Shown piece by piece: positions 33,601 through 42,199 of a stretch of 64,000 nucleotides of DNA. The stretch is from CBDANW01 sp965197825. GTDB lineage: Bacteria; Acidobacteriota; Vicinamibacteria; Marinacidobacterales; DATDRI01. The translations under genes were made by a program, and so were the position numbers. Under the pieces are notes generated by a model, which saw only the letters and a list, made by a program, of their open reading frames with translations, ran no database searches and was not told the DNA's origin. The stretch is from positions 2,294,001 through 2,358,000 of the forward strand of contig CBDANW010000003.1 of assembly GCA_965197825.1 (NCBI GenBank). The letters run 5' to 3'. How positions within the stretch are numbered: position 1 is the first letter of the stretch; every line of letters starts with the position of its first letter.

Positions 33601-35709
33601 TCAGTCGTAGAGCTCAGGCAAAACCGCAGGTACTCCGACGAAGGCGATGGGCTGTGGGTGCAGGGTATTGGCGTTCCAGGCTTGATCGCGTACCGCGAGC
33701 GAAAAAAGCCCAGCGAGGATTGCCACGACGACGAAGCGGCCGAGAGGTGTCCTCCATAGTCGTACCAGCGGAAGTGCCAAGACCATGCAGGCGAAGGGAG
33801 CGTAGAAGAGATCTTCCTTGGCGTTCAGGAAAATACGCGGCAAGAACGCCGGGTCTTTCAGCAGCAGCATGATCGCGTAGGTGCCCAGCGCGGCCCAGAC
33901 GATGCGACGGTTGTCGGGGCTCGCGCCGCTCTGTGGGAGATAGAAGAGCCCGACGAAAGAGGCGAGGACGAAGAGTGCGTGCCCATTCTGGAGAAGACGC
34001 ACCGTGTCCCTCAGTTGGTTTCTCATAAACAAGAACGTGGCCGGTGGGTCGTAGACGCCCCCACGGTCGAGAACCACGCTTTCCGGTCTCAGAGCTGCGA
34101 GCGCGTAGGGACCGTAATAGATCGCAACGGCACCAGCGATTCCGAGAGCGAAGCCGAGCGCCGTGGGAGCGAGGGCTTTCGACTGCCGTCCCTCTTTGGA
34201 CAGCATCCCGAGGGCTAGGAGACAAGCCATGAAGATCGAGACCTGAAAGAAAGCGGAGGTATAGAGGAGCGCGACCCCCATCGAAGCGAGCGCGAGGGCG
34301 AAGAACCATCTCCGTAGCGCGAAGAACTCTCTCCGCGAGATGACGAACCAGATGAATGTAAGCACGGCGAGCCCGCCAAAGATCCCTGGGCCGTGACCGC
34401 GGTGCACGTGATGCCATACCGAGATCTCGAGCGCGAACAAGATCCCGGCGAGTCGTGCGACGACCTCGTCAGCAAAGACCGTTCTCGCGATGAGAAAGAC
34501 GAGCACGAGCATGATGGAAGCCATGAGAACGGGGACGAACTCCACCAAAAAGCGCAGGTCGTCGTAGGCCCGAGAAGCACCGAAAATGAGCATGAAGAAG
34601 TAGGGAGGGTAGGGGGCTCTGTAGCTGCTCGAAGCCTGACTCGTATCTCCCTCCATGAAATTGCCATCCGGCGTGACCTCCATGTAATTGCCATCCGGTG
34701 TGATATAGCGACTCAGCTGCTTGGAGTATCCCGAAAGGTTCGAGACACTCCATTCGAAACCACTGAGCCACGAAGTCTGCATCGCGTGCAGCTGCGCATC
34801 GGGCGGAGAATGGTTGGGAAAGAAAATCAGCGCCGAGTGGACGAGAGCCGCCACCGCGACCAGCCGCGCGACAAAAGCCGCGTAGCGGCGATCGAGCAGC
34901 CAGTAGACGAGAGCCGCGAACGGCAGGACGACCCAGAGGCGCGCGAGGGCCATCGACGTCTCGATCGGAACGAGTGCGGTGAGACTGAGGCAAAGGACCA
35001 GACCGATGGCCGCGACGAGGGCAGCGGAGGAGGCCGTCATCCCGGTCAGTAGCGCGAACCCGAAAACGAGTCCCACAAATACGTAAAGCGCCGCGTACTC
35101 GCGCCTCAGGGGCGCAAGCTCGACGCCTTCGGACATAGGAGCGATTTCGATCCAATCGATCCCCACTCCTAGGTCCACGGGCAAGTGACTCGGTGGCGTC
35201 GTCCCACCTTGGGTAAGAAGCTCGATTAGAAGCGGACCGCGTTCTGCGACCTCCTCCGGTATGACGGTCCGCATCCCCCCCCAGGGGTAGGACGTCTCTC
35301 CGAAAACGAACTCTTCGACCGGCTCCCCGTTGACTGTGAGGAAGACGCTTCCCTGAAGTCTGAAGCGATGAGCGCGAACGAAGATCTCGAGGGGCGACCG
35401 CCGCGCGTGGTATGGGAGAAGAAATTCCTCACGCCGTGGAGTGAGCCGTCCGTAGAAGTCTATGACCTCGACGGACCCGTCTTCGTACCGAATGGGTCCG
35501 CTCATGAGGGAGGACGGATGGAGTTCTCCCTGCCTCACACTGAAGTCGCGATCCATGGAGCCAAGCTCGAATCGTCGCTCGGGAGTGATCTGGTAGGCGA
35601 GGTAGTAGAGCGGTCCCGTCGCCAGCAACACCGGGACAATGGCGGCGAGACGGATCTTCGTCAACAGGCCTTGCTCAGTGTTTTCGCCACCAGGGTCGTG
35701 AGAAAACAA
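33601..35709 (-). CDS. 702-residue membrane glycosyltransferase-like protein
   Basis: N-terminal membrane anchor (IRLAAIVPVLLATGPLYYLA), then an about 150-residue soluble beta-rich region (FVRAHRFRLQGSVFLTVNGE, GVGIDWIEIAP). From about residue 215 on it is polytopic: YAALYVFVGLVFGFALLTG, ALARLWVVLPFAALVYWLL, FVPVLMASIMLVLVFLIART. The soluble loop around residue 340 holds a 9-residue tandem duplication (TPDGNYMEV/TPDGNFMEG) encoded by a 27-bp repeat at 34653..34706. The layout suggests a GT-C/GT39-like enzyme for lipid-linked sugars, but no acidic catalytic motif is certain. The ATG at 35709 has no strong ribosome site. It stands alone. Confidence 0.55.
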   Translation of the reverse strand: MFSHDPGGENTEQGLLTKIRLAAIVPVLLATGPLYYLAYQITPERRFELGSMDRDFSVRQGELHPSSLMSGPIRYEDGSVEVIDFYGRLTPRREEFLLPYHARRSPLEIFVRAHRFRLQGSVFLTVNGEPVEEFVFGETSYPWGGMRTVIPEEVAERGPLLIELLTQGGTTPPSHLPVDLGVGIDWIEIAPMSEGVELAPLRREYAALYVFVGLVFGFALLTGMTASSAALVAAIGLVLCLSLTALVPIETSMALARLWVVLPFAALVYWLLDRRYAAFVARLVAVAALVHSALIFFPNHSPPDAQLHAMQTSWLSGFEWSVSNLSGYSKQLSRYITPDGNYMEVTPDGNFMEGDTSQASSSYRAPYPPYFFMLIFGASRAYDDLRFLVEFVPVLMASIMLVLVFLIARTVFADEVVARLAGILFALEISVWHHVHRGHGPGIFGGLAVLTFIWFVISRREFFALRRWFFALALASMGVALLYTSAFFQVSIFMACLLALGMLSKEGRQSKALAPTALGFALGIAGAVAIYYGPYALAALRPESVVLDRGGVYDPPATFLFMRNQLRDTVRLLQNGHALFVLASFVGLFYLPQSGASPDNRRIVWAALGTYAIMLLLKDPAFLPRIFLNAKEDLFYAPFACMVLALPLVRLWRTPLGRFVVVAILAGLFSLAVRDQAWNANTLHPQPIAFVGVPAVLPELYD

Positions 35710-35925
35710 AGGCTCCGGAAGGGCAGGCCGCTACGCCGTAGATCGGCTAGGTGTTCAGGGTTGAGAGCATGCGGTGTTGATGTTGGTTTGATTCTGTTCA
35801 TGCCTCAAATCGTTAGGTCTTTCTGCCCTTCACGTCGAGACGGGAGCGGCGGGCGGTCCCTAAAATGGGCCGCCCGCTTTTGAGTCTACAGCACCAAAGA
35901 CGAATACGAAACCCGTGGGCGGTGA
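35710..35925. other. intergenic region with a terminator
   Basis: No gene is supported. A plus-strand terminator lies inside; what it terminates is not visible, so a small transcript may start near 35710..35840. Confidence 0.4.
35849..35881 (+). terminator. rho-independent terminator
   Basis: The arms GCGGGCGG(T)CCC and GGGCCGCCCGC pair over 11 bp with one bulged T and a 6-nt loop, followed by TTTT. Confidence 0.7.
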
Positions 35926-36014
35926 GTGTCGGAGCAAAGTGAGAATGTCCGGTTTGTGCAAAGTAGAAATGTCCTTTTTCGTGGAGCCGAGGAGGGGAGA
36001 TGCGAGAGGAGAGG
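35926..36014 (+). mobile_element. IS21-family left end, cut by IS5 at the istA start
   Basis: Two tandem end repeats (CAAAGTGAGAATGTCC and CAAAGTAGAAATGTCC), the multi-copy end typical of IS21. Then GAGGAGGGGAG precedes ATG 35999, a likely istA start, with only five codons left before IS5 begins at 36015. Confidence 0.65.
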
Positions 36015-37101
36015 TGCCTTGGTGCACAACTCCGATAGAGGCCGAGAGCTCGCTTGGCCCCGACTCCCATCATCCGATCATCTCGCTATCAGGCATCCCG
36101 AGCGCCGTCATGGTGTTGAGAATCTTGCACCCGATCCTTGCCTCAACTCTCTGTGGCGCCAACCCTCTCGCTCGCATCGCTGAGCCCACGATAGCCTTGT
36201 AGCGATGGAACGTTGTCTCGACTTTGCTCCGTTTGCTGTAGCCCGATTCTGTGTGCCACTTTCGTTTGCCGAGCCGAGCTTGTGCTGCAATGTTGCGATT
36301 GCGCTGTCGGCTGCTCGCCGGCCCCGATGCGAGCAGGGCGCCCTTGCGCGGCGGTATCAGCACCCTCGGCGAGCGATGAGCGCTGTGATTCTCGATTGCC
36401 TCATAGACGCCGCCGGCGTCGTATGCGGTGTCAGCTCTGGCCGATGAGATGGGACTGTCGATTTGTCCGACAAGCGATGCAACCCGCGATGAATCGCGGG
36501 CTCTTTTGCTCGTCAGCTCGCCGGCGACGACTTCGCCACTCTGCTCGTCGACACACAGATGGAGCTTGCGATAGTCCCTGCTCTTTTGTGCTCTGCGCAG
36601 CTGGCCGGCGTGGACAGCGAGACCGCTGCTGTCGATCAAGATGTGCAACGGCGTCTTCTGCTTGTCTTGGTAGAAGGGGACCTTACCCAGCTTCGGCTTG
36701 CGCCTCGAGATCGTGGTGTGATCGGGCACATCATTGTCTAGCTTCATCAGAGCGAACAACGACCGCAGCAATCCCTCGCTCTGCCTAGATGACAGATGAA
36801 ACACCATGCCCGGGGTGACAGCCGTCTCGATGGCGTGGTTCGAGTACTTGCGTTGACGGCCCGGTTTCCTCCTCCTTGGCCGGGGCGTGTCCCAGTTCAC
36901 AAGCTTGCCGGCGGTGAGCGAGATCCAGACGGTCAGGCTCCCGCGGTTGCGTAGACCCGCCTCATATTCACGCCAATTCCTCACGCGATAGGCCTTCTTC
37001 ACATACTTCCGCTGAGTGCGTTTGAAAATGCTCATGGGGAACCTCGTATCCGCGAGTACAGGACAATTGTGGACCGAGATCGCGAGTTGTGCACCAAGGC
37101 A
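36015..37101 (-). mobile_element. IS5-family element, copy 2, complete
   Basis: 1087 bp with perfect 18-bp tips beginning TGCCTTGGTGCACAAC at 36015 and their complement ending at 37101. It encodes one intact transposase. No target duplication is visible, so the flanks have probably rearranged since insertion. Confidence 0.92.
36070..37035 (-). CDS. IS5-family transposase, intact
   Basis: 321 residues from ATG 37035 (MSIFKRTQRKYVKKAYRVRN). The catalytic DDE appears as LIDSSGLAVHAGQ (Asp), ADTAYDAGGVYEAIENH (Asp) and SKVETTFHRYKAIVG (Glu within the Y-(2)-R-(3)-E-(6)-K type block). The IS903-like N-terminus has NWREYEAGLRNRGSLTVW. It is the reference for the interrupted copy at 1..2177 and the end fragments at 26325 and 50191. 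Confidence 0.93.
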   Translation of the reverse strand: MSIFKRTQRKYVKKAYRVRNWREYEAGLRNRGSLTVWISLTAGKLVNWDTPRPRRRKPGRQRKYSNHAIETAVTPGMVFHLSSRQSEGLLRSLFALMKLDNDVPDHTTISRRKPKLGKVPFYQDKQKTPLHILIDSSGLAVHAGQLRRAQKSRDYRKLHLCVDEQSGEVVAGELTSKRARDSSRVASLVGQIDSPISSARADTAYDAGGVYEAIENHSAHRSPRVLIPPRKGALLASGPASSRQRNRNIAAQARLGKRKWHTESGYSKRSKVETTFHRYKAIVGSAMRARGLAPQRVEARIGCKILNTMTALGMPDSEMIG

Positions 37102-37221
37102 GTTCAGAGCTGCCAGGATTGGCCGTTTCGCGGCGAACGGATGGGGTGATCCGACGTCATTGTAAACGTCGAAAGGTTCGCTCTTGCGATCTATTTCAAG
37201 AGGGCCGAGTTTTGGCACAGG
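37102..37221 (-). repeat. element A tip and short unassigned flank
   Basis: 37184..37218 is an inverted A tip (AGAGGGCCGAGTTTTGGCAC). The preceding 80 bp are unassigned. Confidence 0.7.
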
Positions 37222-37222
37222 A

Positions 37223-37370
37223 CGGGATCGAAGGCGTCATTTCGTTCTTGAAACGAGTCTTTGGTCTCGACCGATGCACATGGCGCTCATTGCCTTCTTT
37301 TAAATCGTACGTATGGGGTTCCATCATCACCTGCAATCTACTGGTGATGGCGAGACGTCTATTAAGATAA
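37223..37370 (+). pseudogene. transposase C-terminal fragment of another IS
   Basis: The translation GIEGVISFLKRVFGLDRCTW, RSLPSFKSYVWGSIITCNLL and VMARRLLR resembles the C-terminal helix of DDE transposases of the IS4/IS1182/ISNCY type. The 5' part is replaced by the A tip. The following 37371..37572 is AT-richer and shows nothing I can name. Confidence 0.55.
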
Positions 37371-37572
37371 TAACTATTAATCTTCCGCTCCCATAGCCTT
37401 GGATTCCTGACGATTCGCCTCTCGTTTCGTCCAAGATTTTCATTCGCTCTCAACCCTACGAAGTTCCCTACCGAAAACGTATAATACCCACATCTTCGGT
37501 AAGCCTGTCGCACACCACAAGTTATGGTGTTTCTGGACAGGAACTAGCTAATCGTCAACGTGGCAGTACCTG

Positions 37573-38169
37573 TCAGGGAGTTGGAACGGGGTCGCGTTCA
37601 ACGGCTGCATGGTAGACTTTAATGCCAAGTTCGCGGGCGTCGCGGGAGTCCACGTTCAGATTTGCCGGCACGAACGTTCGGTCCACGGTGACCTGAACCT
37701 CGGCCTTGTCCCCATTTCCCAGCGCCGCTGCGGGGATGGGGATACGGTGACGGCGACGACCGGACGTCTCGGTGACTAATTGCTGCAGCAGTTGGTCACC
37801 GACGCTGACCGTGACCGCCTGCCTCGCGCGTGCGGCGTAGTCGAGGGTGAACGTTGCGTCCGCTTTCGGGTTCAAAAACGACAACGTTGCGGTCTGATGG
37901 GTCCATCGCCACATCGATTCCGGAGCCGTTTCCTCCGGGTACCAGCCGCTGGTGTAGGCCAGTGAAAAGGGGAGGCGCCTTTTGTCCTCGGTCGTGACCA
38001 GCCACCCATCGTACTCGGCGTAGGCACAACACCCCGCGATGACCGGATGTTTTTCGCCAGGCGTTCGCGGCCAACGCCTAAACCCCCAGAGTCCCCAGAC
38101 GAGCGTCGCGGAAGCGGCACCGCCGCCGACGCCCATCACGAATGTCCGTCGTGAGATGCGGCGTGTCAT
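37573..38169 (-). CDS. Tat-signal protein with beta-sandwich domain, partner of GMC oxidoreductase
   Basis: 198 residues from ATG 38169. The N-terminus MTRRISRRTFVMGVGGGAAS carries a twin-arginine motif (SRRTFVM) and a hydrophobic stretch, so it is probably exported folded or held in the membrane. The rest is strand-rich: ESMWRWTHQTATLSFLNPKA, RARQAVTVSVGDQLLQQLV, RRHRIPIPAAALG and VQVTVDRTFVPANLNV, ending DARELGIKVYHAAVE. The final block resembles the DxRELGI end of beta-sandwich domains in envelope glycan proteins. The gene starts one base after the stop of the GMC gene, so the two are translationally coupled. By analogy with gluconate/fructose dehydrogenases (a Tat small subunit plus a GMC large subunit), it may carry the flavoprotein across the membrane; this is inference. 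Confidence 0.65.
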   Translation of the reverse strand: MTRRISRRTFVMGVGGGAASATLVWGLWGFRRWPRTPGEKHPVIAGCCAYAEYDGWLVTTEDKRRLPFSLAYTSGWYPEETAPESMWRWTHQTATLSFLNPKADATFTLDYAARARQAVTVSVGDQLLQQLVTETSGRRRHRIPIPAAALGNGDKAEVQVTVDRTFVPANLNVDSRDARELGIKVYHAAVERDPVPTP

Positions 38170-38170
38170 G

Positions 38171-39568
38171 TCAGGCACCTTCACCCTGACGTCGAAGCGT
38201 GTCAGCCAGTCGCAGTGACAGCGCGACAATCGTCAGCGTTGGGTTCGCGTACCCGCCGGTGGGAAACACGGACGAGCCAGCCACGAACAGGTTGCGGTAC
38301 CCGTGCACCCGGCAGTCCCGATCGACCACCGAAGTCGACCGACTCGTGCCCATTCTGGTTGTCCCCATGATGTGCCCGCCACCGTACGCCCCCCGGTATA
38401 GGACATTATTGTGAATGCGTACCCGGCCCTTCTTCGACTCGATCAGCGATTCTCCGAGGAGCCGCAGCGTCGTCTCCACGTTGAGGAAGTCCCCGGCGTT
38501 GAAGACACATCGGACGCTGGGCCGGTAGAACCCAGCGGCGTCGCGCTCGCCGGTCAGCAACACACGATTACTGGCAGAGGGCAACATTTCGGATCGTACA
38601 GTGCTGATGTAGTGATAGAAGGGCTTCCCGTACTCCCTGGAGAGATATTTGACCATTGAATGATCGGTGGTTTGGTCCTGACAGTCCACACTGCACCCGA
38701 ATAGCCCGTGCCGCATTGTCAGCGCATCGTCCGGTACCATCGCATGGGTGATTCCCCCAAAGGCCGCAGGCCTGGGTTGATGGTTCAGGTCTTCATCAAG
38801 CACGAGTTCGGCCACATGAAAGAAATGCGGATGCTCCATCAGGAACTTCCCCGCCTGGTCGCTCTCGTTGCCGACCGGAACCGCACCGTCCGATCGAGGC
38901 TGAAGTAGCAGTTGCGCGTTGCTGATGCCGCCGCCCGCGAGGACGACCGGCTGTGCGGGATGGATGGCAAGCTGGTGCGTGGTGCCCGAAGAATGATGAC
39001 AATACGTCAGCGTCCGTACCGCGGAGCGCGACGTATCGGCGTCGAGGCCAACCACCGAGAATCCGAGCGCAACGTGAATCGTCGAGGACTTCTCCAGTAC
39101 ATCGAGATACTTGAGGCCGAGGCGGGTCGGAGTAGCTCTTGAGAACGGTCGGTAGACGAACCCGGGCACCAGGGGTGTCTCGACATCGACGATAGAGGTG
39201 TCTCGGTCCAAGACTTCAGTCGCGCGCCGATAGTACGGCACCAACTCGGGGCGAGTAATCGGCCAGCGAACGCCGACGGCCGGGTTATCGAAATCCCGTT
39301 CCGTCAGCGTGATACACCAGCCCGTCCAAACCTTTGAGGTGCCACCGAGTGTGCGGATAGAGTGTTGATCCCACCAGCCGTCTGGGAGGTGTCCTTGGTT
39401 GATGGCGTTTGGCATGTCGGCCCGCGCATCGGTTGCAGTTCCAGACTCAAAGAGCAGTACCTTCTTATTTGCTTTGGCTAGCTCCAGGGCGAGCGTGATG
39501 CCCGTCGGGCCAGAGCCGATTACATAGCAGTCGTACCCCGGGCGGAGCGTGCCGGAAGCAATCCACAT
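38171..39568 (-). CDS. GMC-family FAD-dependent oxidoreductase
   Basis: 465 residues. FAD-binding Rossmann motif YDCYVIGSGPTGITLALELA (about residues 12-31) and the acidic strand end LLFESG. The C-terminal GMC signature is AYGGGHIMGTTRMGTSRSTS, then VHGYRNLFVAGSSVFPTGGY and ANPTLTIVALSLRLAD; the His and Asn are the usual proton-transfer pair. No signal peptide of its own is seen, so export would depend on the adjacent Tat protein. GMC enzymes oxidise sugars and alcohols; the substrate is unknown and no cytochrome subunit lies nearby. The start ATG 39568 is directly preceded by IS-derived debris. Confidence 0.88.
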   Translation of the reverse strand: MWIASGTLRPGYDCYVIGSGPTGITLALELAKANKKVLLFESGTATDARADMPNAINQGHLPDGWWDQHSIRTLGGTSKVWTGWCITLTERDFDNPAVGVRWPITRPELVPYYRRATEVLDRDTSIVDVETPLVPGFVYRPFSRATPTRLGLKYLDVLEKSSTIHVALGFSVVGLDADTSRSAVRTLTYCHHSSGTTHQLAIHPAQPVVLAGGGISNAQLLLQPRSDGAVPVGNESDQAGKFLMEHPHFFHVAELVLDEDLNHQPRPAAFGGITHAMVPDDALTMRHGLFGCSVDCQDQTTDHSMVKYLSREYGKPFYHYISTVRSEMLPSASNRVLLTGERDAAGFYRPSVRCVFNAGDFLNVETTLRLLGESLIESKKGRVRIHNNVLYRGAYGGGHIMGTTRMGTSRSTSVVDRDCRVHGYRNLFVAGSSVFPTGGYANPTLTIVALSLRLADTLRRQGEGA

Positions 39569-39681
39569 TACGCCAGGAAGAATACACTACGGTGAACCTT
39601 CACGCGATAAAAACTCCTGACACCTGTGCTCCGCAAAAAGTCGATCCAGCGCTGATTGCGCAGGACGTAGTATCCTTGATT
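39569..39681. repeat. C tip and flanking debris
   Basis: TGTGCTCCGCAAAAAGTCGA at about 39625, continuing CCAGCGCTGATTGCGCAGGA, a longer C end also seen at 59209. Confidence 0.6.
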
Positions 39682-39897
39682 GGTGCTTCTTCCATCAAGT
39701 GTTGCTACGCTGCTAGAGGCATCACCTCGTCCAGTAAGGACATCGGCGTACACACGAAGATGTCCCTGAACGTCAGCCACCGCGTGGTCAGCCTAGCCAG
39801 CATCGCCGAAAGAACTGCGTCTCTCGAAATCAGGCTCAAAGCTCTAGCACATGACCAGTTTACGCGGCAGCCGCCAACACTTAATGGCGGAAGCACC
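39682..39897. mobile_element. D miniature element, complete (216 bp)
   Basis: Terminal inverted repeats GGTGCTTCTTCCATCAAGTG at the left and CACTTAATGGCGGAAGCACC at the right, about 23 bp with few mismatches. The interior contains a coding-like trace (minus strand VADVQGHLRVYADVL). No transposase and no clear target duplication. Rearranged relatives are at 16803, 20637 and 33378, and D sequence is built into A-prime. Confidence 0.8.
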
Positions 39898-40105
39898 ACC
39901 TGGAGGCCTCGCGTCGAAAGGCGCAGGTCGGGCATTGCGTTCACTCGGACCGGCGAGCCATCATCAATCTTTTTCCACGGACCTAGGGACGTATCCATAC
40001 TTGGGATCTTGTTGTGGTTGCCTTTATTTTACGGTACCTTACGAAGCACTCCTGACCTGACGCTCGGATCTGCTACCCTTCAATCACTCCGGTAGAATTA
40101 GCCTG
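39898..40105. promoter_or_regulatory. upstream region of the GT-C gene
   Basis: 208 bp without a gene or recognised motif. It is AT-richer between 39995 and 40035 (TTTATTTTACGG). Confidence 0.3.
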
Positions 40106-41836
40106 ATGAATAACGCTGACGACAAACCCAAAGTAGGTCGAGAATGGATCGCCTTCGTTATCGCGTGGCTCCCCTACTCCCTATTGACCTATAGATTCTG
40201 GCACAACGTCGACGACGCCTTCATCAGTTTCCGTTACGCGAAGAACTGGGCGATGGGATACAACCTCCGCTTCAACCTGGGGCCTCAGCAACCCGAAGAG
40301 GGATACAGCAACTTCCTGTGGGTAGTCCTGTGTACGTTTATCGAATACCTGGAACTCGACATCACTTTCTGGGCACCAATGCTCGGCATCATCTGTGGCT
40401 CTTTGCTCTTGTACCTTGTTTTTCGAACGCTACGGCGAGACTTCGGTATGGGGCTTGGTGTGGCTTTCTCCATCACGCTGGGCTTTGGTCTGTTTCCACC
40501 CTACGCTTTGTGGTCGACCGGCGGTCTTGGAACCATGGCGTTCGCCCTTTCCACCTTCGCGACGGCTTACTTTCTTGTTCTGCGTCCGGGTGGCATCGCG
40601 CCTTACCGCGGTGCGCTTGCCGGCGTAGCCATGGCGTTGTTGCGTACTGAAGGCATTGCCTGGGCTTTGCTCATTGCTCTGCTGGGCATCGTCACCCGAC
40701 GGATGAAAGGGGAAGCAGTCTGGCGACCGGTGGCCGTCTATGTCGCGATCGTGAGCACCGCTTTTTCAGTCTATTTTGCGTGGCGATACTCCTATTACCA
40801 GCTTCTCTTTCCCAATCCGGTCTACGCCAAGGTTGGTTTCAGTCCCGAAGTCGCACTACGAGGCTTCCGCTACGTGGCTTCCTTTGCTCTCACATTTGTG
40901 ACACCGATTCTATTGTTGCCGACAGCTGGCTACGTGGCTTGGCGGGAAGCACCGAAGCCGGTAGCACTTGCCCTCGGAACTTTGAGCCTGGCATTTCCCG
41001 CCTATGCTGTGGTGGTCGGCGGGGATTGGATGGCCATGGGACGGTTTCTAGTTCCCGGTTTTGCCTTCGGAGCACTCTTGATGGGATGGTTGGTGGCTGG
41101 GCTGTGGGAACGACTGACGTCGCGCCTTGTGGTCTTGGCGGTAGTGATAACAACTATCACGGTGGGTCTGCTTCCTGCATGGAACGTGCATCTGGTACCA
41201 GAGTCGGTGCGCCGCGTCTTTCATTTCCGCTACTTTGGATGCTGCGGATATCTCACCGAGTACGATATGTGGAAGAGTGAAAACGACCAAGCCCAGGAAG
41301 AAGACAAGGAAGCAGCGCTGGCGCTGGAGAAGCGCTTTAAGCCAGGAGACAGCATCGTGTCCGGCCGTATAGGAGCACTCGGCTACTATTCCAACCTACA
41401 CGTCTACGACCGCTTCGGTCTGGTCGACCGGCGCGTCGCGATGCTCCCCAGTACATTGGTCCGTTCCCCGGGGCATGACAAGAAGGCTTCGCTCAGATTC
41501 TTTTACTCGGACGAACCAACTATCCTGCTCAGCGAGAGGATCGACGGACCTCCACCTAGCCGAAAGAATCCAGAGTATCCGCTGATTCGGCGTGTCCGAA
41601 TGAAAGCTGAGGAATGGAAGGAATGGTACCGCCCGTCGTGGCAGCGATACGTGCCAGAGGTTTTGCCTCTGAAACCGTCGCCAGACGGCAGCCCAAACGT
41701 GCTCATGGTCTGGCGGTTGATCGAGGAAGAGCCCCGTGTCGCCACACTTCCCCGTCCCGAGCGCGTCGCCACGCGCAAGAAGCGCGCTAGAAAAGTGTGG
41801 AATGACTTTTTCACTGGGTTGGATTCCGGGACGTAG
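40106..41836 (+). CDS. GT-C glycosyltransferase (DD-motif, arabinosyl/mannosyltransferase-like)
   Basis: 576 residues. After the first hydrophobic segment comes the acidic loop motif WHNVDDAFISFRYAKNWAMG (Asp-Asp at about residues 35-36), then EEGYSNFLWVVLCTFIEYLE, the layout of GT-C enzymes using polyprenyl-phosphate sugars. About ten hydrophobic segments follow (LGIICGSLLLYLVFRTLR, GVAFSITLGFGLFPPYALW, FLVPGFAFGALLMGWLVAGL). The C-terminal third is soluble and periplasmic-like (RFKPGDSIVSGRIGALGYYS, LHVYDRFGLVDRRVAML). It closely follows the pattern of AftB-like and related actinobacterial and Gram-negative proteins (DDAFISFRYAxN and EGYSN boxes). The last 20 residues are basic. It is intact and lies alone between the D element and IS110. 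Confidence 0.75.
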   Translation: MNNADDKPKVGREWIAFVIAWLPYSLLTYRFWHNVDDAFISFRYAKNWAMGYNLRFNLGPQQPEEGYSNFLWVVLCTFIEYLELDITFWAPMLGIICGSLLLYLVFRTLRRDFGMGLGVAFSITLGFGLFPPYALWSTGGLGTMAFALSTFATAYFLVLRPGGIAPYRGALAGVAMALLRTEGIAWALLIALLGIVTRRMKGEAVWRPVAVYVAIVSTAFSVYFAWRYSYYQLLFPNPVYAKVGFSPEVALRGFRYVASFALTFVTPILLLPTAGYVAWREAPKPVALALGTLSLAFPAYAVVVGGDWMAMGRFLVPGFAFGALLMGWLVAGLWERLTSRLVVLAVVITTITVGLLPAWNVHLVPESVRRVFHFRYFGCCGYLTEYDMWKSENDQAQEEDKEAALALEKRFKPGDSIVSGRIGALGYYSNLHVYDRFGLVDRRVAMLPSTLVRSPGHDKKASLRFFYSDEPTILLSERIDGPPPSRKNPEYPLIRRVRMKAEEWKEWYRPSWQRYVPEVLPLKPSPDGSPNVLMVWRLIEEEPRVATLPRPERVATRKKRARKVWNDFFTGLDSGT

Positions 41837-41940
41837 GTCGTGCCGATGTCGTATTGCACCTGGTAGCGCTCGATGTTCCGCCATAAATCGGCAAGCCCGC
41901 GGTGCAAGCCAACGGGCGTGGTGCTGTTGTGAATCTCGGT
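41837..41940. other. unassigned flank of IS110
   Basis: 104 bp without a recognisable feature. Confidence 0.3.
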
Positions 41941-42199
41941 AATTTGACAGCAATGGCATCGCCCGGGCGGGCGAAGGTAATCGGAGACTGACCCTTTGAG
42001 ATCTGTGGGAGGAAGTAGACTCCGATCGAGTGCAGCCGGGAGTCAAGGCCGAAGGTACGATGGTGCTCAGTGCCCGTTTGACAGCAAGGTCTGGAGGGTT
42101 AGCGGGAGTATCCGTGGTGGCATGTCGCGAGGCATGACCCCGTTCGAAAGAATGTTTTGAATCGCCCCTCTCTCCTGGTTGCGCCGAAAGGAGCGAGAA
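41941..42199 (+). ncRNA. candidate bridge RNA region of IS110, copy 2
   Basis: Non-coding 5' end of the element, identical to 31383..31641 inverted. Both insertion sites are available in this window for locating the target- and donor-binding loops. Confidence 0.5.

Noticed and set aside
36070..37218. 382-residue version of the IS5 transposase.
   Set aside because: The first 61 residues come from outside the IS5 tip; the sibling copy and family start at MSIFKRTQ (37035).
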